A stretch of 49,593 nt of DNA, from the NCBI GenBank assembly GCA_964617625.1, contig CAZTZL010000015.1:1-49593 (forward strand), given 5' to 3'. Source of the DNA: CAZTZL01 sp964617625. Its GTDB lineage: Bacteria; Zhuqueibacterota; QNDG01; DSAB01. Positions within the stretch are counted from its first letter, which is position 1; the number at the start of each line of letters is the position of its first letter. Positions 8,692 to 16,136 of this stretch are shown here, piece after piece. The notes beneath the pieces were generated by a model that saw only the letters and a program-made list of their open reading frames with translations, was not told the origin of the DNA and searched no databases. The translations under genes and the position numbers were made by a program.

Positions 8692-9315
8692 TTAAAAAAG
8701 AATGTTCATTCCACCTGTAATTTTAGGTCCGCTGAAATCGTCCACACCTCCCAGCGCATCTTTAAAACGGACATAATGATATTGAAAAGCCATCCCCAAA
8801 GAAAAATGGGAAGTCAACGCAAAATCAAAACCGGCACCCAAATTGCCTCCCCATCCAGCGCGTGCTTTACGAAGCCGCTTACCAAACGGAGAGGTTTCAT
8901 TCTCAATACCCCAGAATATTCCTCCCCCATAAATGACATAGGCGGAAATCCAATAATCAGGAATAAGCCAGTACTTGATATCAAGAGTGAGTGGATGCAG
9001 TGTAAGTGAATGTACGGTTTCAACCTCTTCGAGATCTTTCAGCGACCAATACCCCAGAGAAAACCGCAATCCAAATCCACTACCTAACGGCAGTCCGCAG
9101 GAAATACCGTAATAAGGGGTAGCGCCTGCGGCACCGAAAGTTGTAAACTGGGGCTCGTCGTTCAAACTGTGCGGTTGCCAGTTGCCGAATTCAACACCCA
9201 GAGATATTTTTTGTAAAGATGGCTCATCTCCAAACACAAATCGGAAAGGCAGCATAACCGCTATCAGGATAAAAAGGATGTACCAGCAGGGTAAATAGTT
9301 TTTAAAAAACATCAT
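8692..9315 (-). CDS. Small outer-membrane beta-barrel protein
   Basis: Protein of 207 aa with a hydrophobic signal peptide (about residues 1-29, ending FVFGDEP). About eight amphipathic strands rich in Gly, Tyr and Trp follow, and it ends in phenylalanine (GGMNILF), as many outer-membrane barrels do. Length and pattern fit an eight-stranded OmpA/OmpW-like barrel. No enzymatic motif is visible. Its ATG overlaps the stop of the GH57 gene (ATGA at 9315-9312), so the two are translationally coupled, an odd pairing of a cytoplasmic enzyme with an outer-membrane protein. Specific function is unknown. Confidence 0.7.
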   Translation of the reverse strand: MMFFKNYLPCWYILFILIAVMLPFRFVFGDEPSLQKISLGVEFGNWQPHSLNDEPQFTTFGAAGATPYYGISCGLPLGSGFGLRFSLGYWSLKDLEEVETVHSLTLHPLTLDIKYWLIPDYWISAYVIYGGGIFWGIENETSPFGKRLRKARAGWGGNLGAGFDFALTSHFSLGMAFQYHYVRFKDALGGVDDFSGPKITGGMNILF

Positions 9316-11042
9316 CGTTTTGGTTCTCTGAACCAGTTTGGGTCGATATCAGAAAATAGCGAATCCCGTATTTCACTATCTTCTAAAAAGCGTTCTTCCC
9401 CGGACGAAAGCCCGCCGCCATCATGCACTTTCTCGGCGATATCAGCAAGTTTCTGAAATACCGTATGATGCTCCCCGAAACGCATTTCAGCATAATCCCG
9501 CGCGGCAAAGGTCGAAATTAAAAACTGCCAATCGGAAGCCTGAAGCAATAATAATTCCCGCCCTGCCTGTTTTAATATTCTTTGGAACAGTGGATCAGAA
9601 TTTTTATTGTATTTTTCGAGTAATTTTTTCATCCGTACTTCGTCTTCGTAAATATGTTCCCAGGTCCATTCCGTATCACTATTCAACCAGATATAGTGGT
9701 ATCCTCCCTGTCCCCAGGAACCTTCAGGCAATGTGACCACCTGCGTCGGCTTGATGGAATCCAGGGCTTCCGATGCAAAGGTTAGCATAATATCCGGATC
9801 TTCACACATTCTTCGAAGTGTCAATTTTAAGAAATCAACACCTTCAAACCACCAGTGCCCGAACAGTTCGGCATCAAAAGGAGCCGCTATGATTCCGGGT
9901 TGTTTCGTACTGACCAGCTTTTCTTTGAGAACAGTTTTTACCAACTTGACAAAATGATCCGTATGGGCTTCAACCCGTCTCATGGCCATATTTCTATTGT
10001 AAAGCGTCTTGTCGGCCAAGTCCCGATTTGACGTGGTCACGCGCCAATACCGATGTCCCCCTGGAAAACGTTTTTTATGAAATTCAAGATACCATCCGTC
10101 ACCGGGATAACCCCACTCACCGGACCAAACTTGTAAACCTGTTCTCGGATCACGCGTAAAAACAGCAACTGGCTTCCCATTATGGGATGGATTTAATAAA
10201 TAGAGGTTATAAGGAGATCTGTCATCACTTTCAGGTCGATATTGGACCTTCTTTTCAAATTGATTCCATAATTTCTGCAACGCCTTGAACCGTTCCATGT
10301 AAACACCGATGGTGACCCCCCCTTTAAGGAGGGCAGAATCGATAACGAAATATTCCAGTCCGTTTTCACTGAGAAAATCTTCCACACCGCGACGCTGAAT
10401 CTCTGTTTTTCCCAAAACGGATGCAACAGGAGGAATCCATGGATAAGCCGGACGGTAGGCACATTCAGGCAGCCAGATTCCCCTGGGAGATGATTTAAAA
10501 TGTTTTTTATGAGTATGAATGGCCGTTTTCACTTGAGCGCTGATCGAACCGTCATGAGAAAGCAGCGGGAAGTAGCCATGCGTCGCTCCGCAAGTCATAA
10601 TATCCAGCACACCGGCTTCCCTGAGCTCTCTGAATCCACGAATCAGGTCGCCTTCATACCGTTTTTCGAACTGGATCTTGTTCTGCGTATAAAAGTCCCG
10701 CCAGAAAACCGCCAGCGCTTCGCATTCCGAGTCACCATACTTTTTAAATTCGCGTATATCCTCTTCAGCGGCCTGGATTTTTTGATCAAGATAACCGGAA
10801 AATTCACTCTGAAACACAGGATCACCCAGCTGTTCGGCCAGTACAGGACTGATATCGATAGTCAATTTAGGCTTGTATCCATCTGCCAGCAAATCAAAGA
10901 GAGCGTTTAAAATGGGGATATAGGTCTCGACTGCCGCTTCGCTCAACCAATCCACACCATGAGGCCATTTCCCGTGATTAAGCACATAGGGCAAATGAGC
11001 GTGGAGTATAAATGTAAATCTTCCTGTTGATTTGTCACTCAT
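9312..11042 (-). CDS. GH57 family 1,4-alpha-glucan branching enzyme
   Basis: Cytoplasmic glycoside hydrolase family 57 enzyme of 576 aa. It cuts alpha-1,4-glucan chains and rejoins them as alpha-1,6 branches in glycogen synthesis. The family's first motif is FILHAHLPYV (residues 11-20). The nucleophile region is GIWLPECAY with E193. The acid/base region is AAPFDAELFGHWWFEG with D390, followed by SWGQGGYHYIWL. Length fits the branching-enzyme subgroup, with a helical DUF1957-like C-terminal domain, rather than the longer GH57 amylases. It follows the DUF3467 gene by 30 bp and overlaps the barrel gene downstream. Catalytic residues are complete. No other glycogen genes are in the window. Confidence 0.9.
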   Translation of the reverse strand: MSDKSTGRFTFILHAHLPYVLNHGKWPHGVDWLSEAAVETYIPILNALFDLLADGYKPKLTIDISPVLAEQLGDPVFQSEFSGYLDQKIQAAEEDIREFKKYGDSECEALAVFWRDFYTQNKIQFEKRYEGDLIRGFRELREAGVLDIMTCGATHGYFPLLSHDGSISAQVKTAIHTHKKHFKSSPRGIWLPECAYRPAYPWIPPVASVLGKTEIQRRGVEDFLSENGLEYFVIDSALLKGGVTIGVYMERFKALQKLWNQFEKKVQYRPESDDRSPYNLYLLNPSHNGKPVAVFTRDPRTGLQVWSGEWGYPGDGWYLEFHKKRFPGGHRYWRVTTSNRDLADKTLYNRNMAMRRVEAHTDHFVKLVKTVLKEKLVSTKQPGIIAAPFDAELFGHWWFEGVDFLKLTLRRMCEDPDIMLTFASEALDSIKPTQVVTLPEGSWGQGGYHYIWLNSDTEWTWEHIYEDEVRMKKLLEKYNKNSDPLFQRILKQAGRELLLLQASDWQFLISTFAARDYAEMRFGEHHTVFQKLADIAEKVHDGGGLSSGEERFLEDSEIRDSLFSDIDPNWFREPKR

Positions 11043-11072
11043 TTTATATATTCCTGTTTTTGGGAAAAATGC

Positions 11073-11396
11073 TTATTGTTTTTTTTTATCATCGATGACT
11101 GGTTGAAATCCGAACTGTTTTCCCTTTTCTCCACCGACAATCTGTATTTCACCAAACTGTTTTTCAAATTTTTCAATATTTTCAACAAGCGCCTTCGATA
11201 GTGATTTGGCATGCTGGGGTGTCATAATGATACGGGCAAATACTTTCGCCTTGGGGGATCCGGGCAGCATGCGCGTAAAATCAAAAACAAATTCGGCGGG
11301 AGAATGGCTGATTACGACAAAGTTGGAATAGATGCCTTCCGCTTCTTTTTCTCCCAATTCGACATTAATATGTTGAGGAGTTCCTGGTTGATTCAT
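11073..11396 (-). CDS. DUF3467 family protein
   Basis: Small soluble protein of 107 aa with the DUF3467 core: INVELGEKEAEGIYSNFVVI near the start, then HSPAEFVFDFTRMLPG and the segment VFARIIMTPQHAKSLSKAL. The role of the family is unknown. An in-frame start at 11417 is rejected because the ATG at 11396 has an ACGAGG site 7-8 nt upstream and gives the usual family N-terminus. A strong promoter lies 50 bp upstream, so this is the first gene of the run leading to the GH57 enzyme. Confidence 0.85.
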   Translation of the reverse strand: MNQPGTPQHINVELGEKEAEGIYSNFVVISHSPAEFVFDFTRMLPGSPKAKVFARIIMTPQHAKSLSKALVENIEKFEKQFGEIQIVGGEKGKQFGFQPVIDDKKKQ

Positions 11397-11446
11397 ACAA
11401 AGCCTCGTTTTAATCAATTATGAATAATAAAATGAAGAATTTGTAT

Positions 11447-11475
11447 AGTATAATCATTCCAGCATTTATTGTCAA
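11447..11475 (-). promoter_or_regulatory. Near-consensus sigma70 promoter for DUF3467-GH57 operon
   Basis: On the minus strand, TTGACA (11475-11470), a 17-bp spacer and TATACT (11452-11447) are present. The expected +1 is about 11440, giving a leader of about 44 nt before the ATG at 11396. It is the closest match to the E. coli consensus in the window. Confidence 0.75.
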
Positions 11476-11497
11476 GAAACAAAATAAATAAAAATTC

Positions 11498-11526
11498 TTG
11501 ATTTTATTTAACGGCATACTTAGATT
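11498..11526 (+). promoter_or_regulatory. Candidate rlmD promoter
   Basis: TTGATT (11498-11503) and TAGATT (11521-11526) are spaced by 17 bp, each matching four of six consensus positions. The predicted +1 is about 11533, 28 nt before the rlmD ATG. It lies back to back with the stronger divergent promoter at 11447-11475. Confidence 0.45.
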
Positions 11527-11560
11527 GAACCAAATTAAGATTAAAAACGCATATTAAATT

Positions 11561-12976
11561 ATGATTTATAAAAAAGGGGACATTCTTGAGTTTACGATTG
11601 ACAGCCTGGCTTTCGGAGGACGAGGCATTGCCCGTTTAAACAATTTTGTTTGGTTCGTCAGGCAGGGAATTCCCGGTCAAAAAGTGTCTGCAAAAATTAC
11701 CAAAATAAAAAAGGAGTATGGCGAAGCCAAAGTTCATGAGATTATCTCTCCCTCTCCGTATCAGGTAAATCCACCGTGTCCCTATTTCGGAATCTGCGGA
11801 GGCTGTCAGTTGCAGCACCTGAAATATGAAAAACAGGTGGAATACAAAACAAAACAGGTTAAGGAAATTCTGGAACGGCTTGGCAGCCAAAAACAAATCG
11901 AAGTTTTGCCGACGGTTCCTGCAAGCGACATTTACGGTTACCGCAATAAAATGGAATTCACCTATTCCAACCGGCAATGGATGATCAATGAAAACGATAC
12001 CGAGGAACCTGCGGATTTCGCACTGGGACTGCATGTTCCAAACCGATACGACAAAGTTCTTAATATCGAGGCTTGTCTTCTTCAATCCGAAAAAGCGAAC
12101 CGCCTTTTAAAAAAAATCGGCGACTTGACCGCACAATCCCGGTTAGGCCCCTATTCCGTAAAAACACATCAGGGATTCTGGCGATTTCTGGTGATCCGTG
12201 AGGGAAAGAATACAGAAGATCTCATGGTTAACATCATGACTTCCGATCAGGAACCAGATAAGGGACCAAAAGAGATCGACCGGCTTGTTCACAAACTTTT
12301 CAGAAATCATCCGGAATTGACGACCATGCTCCACTCGGTATGCGACCAGAAGGCCCAGGTGGCATTTGGTAGACTGGACCGGCTGATACTGGGATCCGGG
12401 AAAATCTCTGAACGGATCGGTAAGCGCATTTTTGATATTTCACCAAACGCATTCTTTCAGACCAATACAAAACAGACACAGATTCTCTTCGATACAATCA
12501 GCAAACTTGCTGATTTCCAGGGCAGTGAAACCGTCTTCGATCTCTATTGCGGAACCGGTGCCATTGGTATCTATGTCGCCGACAAAGTGAAGCAGGTTGT
12601 CGGGATCGAGGTAATCGAATCCGCAGTCTCGGACGGCAAACACAACATCGAACTGAATAAGATCAACAATATTGAACTGATCCAGTCCGACATGAAAGAT
12701 GCGCTCCAAAACAATGAACTGACCGATAGATACGGAACACCGGATGTGGTGATTCTCGATCCTCCCCGGGGCGGCCCGCATCCCAAAACATTGAAAGGAT
12801 TGCTTGATATTGCTGCCCCGAAAATAATATACGTTTCATGCAATCCTCCCCTTCTTGCACGAGATCTCCAGATTCTGTGCGAAAAGATGTACATCTGCAC
12901 AACGGTTCAGCCCGTGGATATGTTTCCGCATACCGGACATATTGAGGTCGTCGCATTGCTGAAAAGAAATTTTTAG
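11561..12976 (+). CDS. rlmD: 23S rRNA (uracil-5-)-methyltransferase RlmD/RumA family
   Basis: SAM-dependent RNA m5U methyltransferase of 471 aa. It has an N-terminal TRAM domain (residues 1-60), then a 4Fe-4S cluster site with C73, C79 and C82 in CPYFGICGGC and a fourth cysteine, C172. The SAM site is VFDLYCGTGAIGIYVAD. The motif DPPRGG and the catalytic cysteine C427 in YVSCNPPLLARDL complete the active site. RlmD modifies U1939 of E. coli 23S rRNA; the paralogues RlmC and TrmA-like enzymes share the fold, so the exact target base is inferred. It is a monocistronic gene between two divergent or tandem promoters. No strong Shine-Dalgarno site precedes the ATG. Confidence 0.9.
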   Translation: MIYKKGDILEFTIDSLAFGGRGIARLNNFVWFVRQGIPGQKVSAKITKIKKEYGEAKVHEIISPSPYQVNPPCPYFGICGGCQLQHLKYEKQVEYKTKQVKEILERLGSQKQIEVLPTVPASDIYGYRNKMEFTYSNRQWMINENDTEEPADFALGLHVPNRYDKVLNIEACLLQSEKANRLLKKIGDLTAQSRLGPYSVKTHQGFWRFLVIREGKNTEDLMVNIMTSDQEPDKGPKEIDRLVHKLFRNHPELTTMLHSVCDQKAQVAFGRLDRLILGSGKISERIGKRIFDISPNAFFQTNTKQTQILFDTISKLADFQGSETVFDLYCGTGAIGIYVADKVKQVVGIEVIESAVSDGKHNIELNKINNIELIQSDMKDALQNNELTDRYGTPDVVILDPPRGGPHPKTLKGLLDIAAPKIIYVSCNPPLLARDLQILCEKMYICTTVQPVDMFPHTGHIEVVALLKRNF

Positions 12977-13054
12977 GCTTTCTTTTGTACATATAAAAAA
13001 TTCCGATTGGTTTTTCTTCTTTTTCATTCAGACCCTTCCGATATTAGATTTAGC

Positions 13055-13083
13055 TTGACATTCAAAAAAAGGTTTTTTACAAT
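13055..13083 (+). promoter_or_regulatory. Strong sigma70 promoter for the CocE-like hydrolase gene
   Basis: TTGACA (13055-13060), a 17-bp spacer rich in A and T runs, and TACAAT (13078-13083). The predicted +1 is near 13090, about 31 nt before the ATG. A weak AGGA lies before the ATG. Confidence 0.75.
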
Positions 13084-13120
13084 GAATTGAGTTCATATAA
13101 AATTACTATCAGGACTAGGT

Positions 13121-15082
13121 ATGAAAGAAAATATAAAAGTACTATCTGCGGTCATTTTTCTTTTTTGCTTCATCCCTTTTCGGAACAGTGCTGCTTTCTC
13201 AAAAAAAACCATCATGGTCCCCATGCGGGATGAAATCCGGCTGGCCACCGATGTGTATCAGCCAACCCTTTGGGCCGGCCGCAGCCCAACCATTCTCATG
13301 CGTACTCCTTACGGCCGTTCTGTCAACATGGATGATGTCCTTTTATTTGTCATCGTCGATCTCATGCATTACAATCTTGCCTTTCAGGACACAAGGGGCC
13401 GCGGAGCATCCGAAGGCGTCGATTCTCTCTATTTCTCAGATGGCTGGGGTGTTTTGCAGGACGGGTACGACACTGTGGAGTGGATTGCCAGGCAGGCCTG
13501 GTCAGACGGCAAAATCGGTATGATCGGTGCTTCCGCCATGGGAATGACACAATACTTTGCTGTCGGAGCGGCGCCGCCCCACCTCACCTGCTGTCTTGTC
13601 ATGGTCGCTGCCTCGAATTTGTATGAGGATGCGATTTTTCAGGGTGGTGAATTCAGAAAATCCCTGATCGAAGGGTGGCTCACCTATAATGATGCCGCGC
13701 AATTCATTCCTTTCTTCGAAGCGCATCCCAATTATGAACCGATGTACGACCGTTTGAATTTTTCGACCCGTTTTGACAGTGTGGACATCCCGATTCTTCA
13801 CATGGGAGGATGGTTCGATATTTTTACCCAATCTCAACTGAATGCTTTTACCGGAATTACCGAGAGGGGCGGTCCGAATGCAGCCCCGAACCAGAAACTC
13901 ATCATGGGACCCTGGGTTCATGAAATGACATCGGAAGCTGCCGGCGAACTCTCTTTCCCGGGCAACGATACAATTGATTTTATCGACATTGTTATTGCAT
14001 GGTTTGAACATAATTTAAAGGAAGTTGACAACGAAATCGAAACCATGCCGCCTGTTCAATACTATCTCATGGGAGATGCGGATCAACCGGACGGCCCCGG
14101 GAACCGCTGGATATTTGCCGACGAATGGCCGCCCGAATATACGGAAATTCCCTTTTATCTGAGAGACGGCAAATTACTGAGTGTATACAAACCGAACAAT
14201 AATGAAGAGCCGGACGCATTTGATTTCGACCCGGACAATCCTGTCCCTACGATCGGGGGAAGGAATCTGCCTCCGTATAATGAAGCAGGATCGTACGACC
14301 AGAGATCAGTGGAATCACGGCCGGATGTTTTGGTTTACACAACGGACACTTTAACCAATTCCATTACAATTACAGGCCCGGTTATCGTAGAACTCTATGC
14401 CAGCTCTGATAGAATGGATACGGATTTTACGGCTAAACTCTGCGATGTCTATCCCGACGGCCGCTCAATGCTGATTTCAGACGGCATCCTTCAGGCAAGG
14501 CACTGTCATTCTTTTTCCGAAGAGAATTTTCTCGTTCCCGGAGAGATTGATACATTTAATATCGATCTCTGGTCTACGGCAATTGTGTTTGCTCCGGGCC
14601 ATGCGATCCGTCTCGAGATATCGAGTTCGAACTACAACCGATTCGAAACAAATCCAAATACGGGCGAACCCTTCCATAAACACACACGGACGGAGACCGC
14701 CCGTCAAACCGTTTTTCATGATGCGGATCACGCCTCTGCTTTAATTTTACCGGTGATCGGAGAAATTCCAACATCCGTGTCATCCGGACAAAATAAGTCA
14801 CCATCAAAATTTTTACTTGAAAATTATCCGAATCCGTTCAATTCGGAAACTTTGATCCGTTTAAGAATGCCCTCAAAAGACAGTCCTATTCATCTTGAAA
14901 TCGTCGATCTTCTGGGCAGGAAAGTCAAATGCTGGCAGATCGATCCTGTAAAAAATCAAATTGCCATGATCCGCTGGCAGGGAGACAATCAGGAAGGCAT
15001 GCCGCTTCCTTCGGGAGTCTACTTCTGCCGATTGGACTCAGGGGAAAAATTGATGACAAGAAAAATCATATTAATGCGGTAA
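13121..15082 (+). CDS. Secreted CocE/NonD family hydrolase with C-terminal sorting domain
   Basis: Exported alpha/beta hydrolase of 653 aa related to cocaine esterase and X-Pro dipeptidyl peptidases (S15). A signal peptide covers residues 1-25. The catalytic triad can be read as S138 in GASAMG, D233 in GGWFDIF and H267 in GPWVHEM. The oxyanion tyrosine region is RTPYGRS. A jelly-roll domain typical of the family follows (residues 340-550). The end (about 560-653) is a separate beta domain opening with LLENYPNPFN and closing with MTRKIILMR, the pattern of type IX sorting domains. The enzyme is therefore probably delivered to or beyond the cell surface. Substrate (peptide or ester) is not predictable. 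Its 3' end is 17 bp from ogt. Confidence 0.85.
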   Translation: MKENIKVLSAVIFLFCFIPFRNSAAFSKKTIMVPMRDEIRLATDVYQPTLWAGRSPTILMRTPYGRSVNMDDVLLFVIVDLMHYNLAFQDTRGRGASEGVDSLYFSDGWGVLQDGYDTVEWIARQAWSDGKIGMIGASAMGMTQYFAVGAAPPHLTCCLVMVAASNLYEDAIFQGGEFRKSLIEGWLTYNDAAQFIPFFEAHPNYEPMYDRLNFSTRFDSVDIPILHMGGWFDIFTQSQLNAFTGITERGGPNAAPNQKLIMGPWVHEMTSEAAGELSFPGNDTIDFIDIVIAWFEHNLKEVDNEIETMPPVQYYLMGDADQPDGPGNRWIFADEWPPEYTEIPFYLRDGKLLSVYKPNNNEEPDAFDFDPDNPVPTIGGRNLPPYNEAGSYDQRSVESRPDVLVYTTDTLTNSITITGPVIVELYASSDRMDTDFTAKLCDVYPDGRSMLISDGILQARHCHSFSEENFLVPGEIDTFNIDLWSTAIVFAPGHAIRLEISSSNYNRFETNPNTGEPFHKHTRTETARQTVFHDADHASALILPVIGEIPTSVSSGQNKSPSKFLLENYPNPFNSETLIRLRMPSKDSPIHLEIVDLLGRKVKCWQIDPVKNQIAMIRWQGDNQEGMPLPSGVYFCRLDSGEKLMTRKIILMR

Positions 15083-15099
15083 ACAAAAGGAGACTATTC

Positions 15100-15615
15100 T
15101 TGACAACACTTTTTTATACAGTACTAAATACCCCGGTTAGACTTCTTCTCATTATCTCTTCTGAAAAGGGACTGGTTCAAATCATGTTCATCGACACGAA
15201 GAACAATCTTCCTCTGCACAGTTTGGAAAAGGAATATCCCGAAATCATATTCACAGAAAGCAAATCCAAAAACAAGCCCATATCAGATCAACTGAAAGAA
15301 TATTTTTCCGGAACAAGAAAAAAATTCACTCTGCCGCTGGATATCCGGGGAACTTCGTTTCAGAAACAGGTCTGGACAGCAGTCTCCAAAGTCCCTTATG
15401 GCCGGACATGCAGTTACAGAGAAATCGCAAACCGAATCGGAAAACCGGGAGCGGCCCGTGCCGTTGGCATGGCCAATCACAACAATCCGATACCGATTGT
15501 CATCCCGTGTCACCGTATCATCGGCGCCAATGGTTCCCTGACCGGATATACTGCAGGAATCTCCGTTAAAGAAAAATTGCTAAATTTTGAAAAGGAGAAC
15601 ATTAAATCAAATTGA
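15100..15615 (+). CDS. ogt: Methylated-DNA-[protein]-cysteine S-methyltransferase
   Basis: DNA repair protein (171 aa) that transfers the alkyl group from O6-alkylguanine to its own cysteine. The active site is IPCHRIIG with C137. The helix-turn-helix region GRTCSYREIANRIGKPGAARAVG precedes it, and the asparagine hinge is in MANHNNPIP. The frame is open further upstream into the hydrolase gene, but a TTG at 15100 has AGGAG 7 nt before it and gives a normal family length, so it is chosen. It follows the hydrolase gene by 17 bp and is probably co-transcribed with it, an unusual pairing. It lacks the Ada-type N-terminal domain. Confidence 0.9.
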   Translation: MTTLFYTVLNTPVRLLLIISSEKGLVQIMFIDTKNNLPLHSLEKEYPEIIFTESKSKNKPISDQLKEYFSGTRKKFTLPLDIRGTSFQKQVWTAVSKVPYGRTCSYREIANRIGKPGAARAVGMANHNNPIPIVIPCHRIIGANGSLTGYTAGISVKEKLLNFEKENIKSN

Positions 15616-15646
15616 AGGGTAAACCCTTTTTAATAAGGAGGAGGGA

Positions 15647-16057
15647 ATGATGAACAAAAAAAGATTGATCATCGCCGGTATTGTCATTTTTATTGCCGTC
15701 CAATTTTTTGATTTTATTGAACACGGCCTGATACTCAGAGAAGCTTATCAAGCTACCATGAACATCTGGAGAATGGATATGAATTCGGTGATGTGGATCA
15801 TGTATGTCACAGCACTCATTTTTTCATTTCTCTTTGTCTACATTTTTATCAAAGGATACGAAGGAAAAGGAATCGTCGAGGGTATTCGCTACGGATTACT
15901 CATCGGCTTGTTGATGACCGGTATCAATATATTCGGTCAATATGTGATCTATCCTATCCCTTTTAACCTTGCCATTCAATGGTTCATTTATGATATGATT
16001 CGATTTGTTATCTACGGCATCATCGTCTCTGCGATTTACAAACCCGTAAAAAAGTAA
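15647..16057 (+). CDS. Small four-helix membrane protein of unknown function
   Basis: I do not recognise this 136-aa protein. It has four predicted membrane helices (about residues 6-24, 48-68, 80-102 and 112-130), with a short charged loop IKGYEGKGIVEGIRYG between helices 2 and 3. It carries a conserved-looking acidic/histidine patch (FDFIEHGLIL) after the first helix. The upstream site AAGGAGG is excellent; either ATG, 15647 or 15650, could start it. It lies 31 bp after ogt, perhaps in the same transcript, and ends before a strong terminator. Confidence 0.65.
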   Translation: MMNKKRLIIAGIVIFIAVQFFDFIEHGLILREAYQATMNIWRMDMNSVMWIMYVTALIFSFLFVYIFIKGYEGKGIVEGIRYGLLIGLLMTGINIFGQYVIYPIPFNLAIQWFIYDMIRFVIYGIIVSAIYKPVKK

Positions 16058-16075
16058 ACGAACATTTTAAAAATT

Positions 16076-16117
16076 AAAAAAGCATCCGGTGCATTATTTC
16101 TAACCGGGTGCTTTTTT
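16076..16117. terminator. Bidirectional intrinsic terminator
   Basis: A six-A run, the stem GCATCCGGT/ACCGGGTGC (one G-T wobble), a 12-nt loop and a six-T run. It sits between convergent genes (small membrane protein on plus, PKD protein on minus) and can serve both strands. Confidence 0.9.
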
Positions 16118-16136
16118 ATTGAATATTGAAAAAAAC

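Noticed and set aside
15615..15631. Small hairpin AAGGG-TAAA-CCCTT followed by T's after ogt
   Set aside because: Only 5 bp of stem; it could be a weak attenuator but does not reach a safe terminator call.
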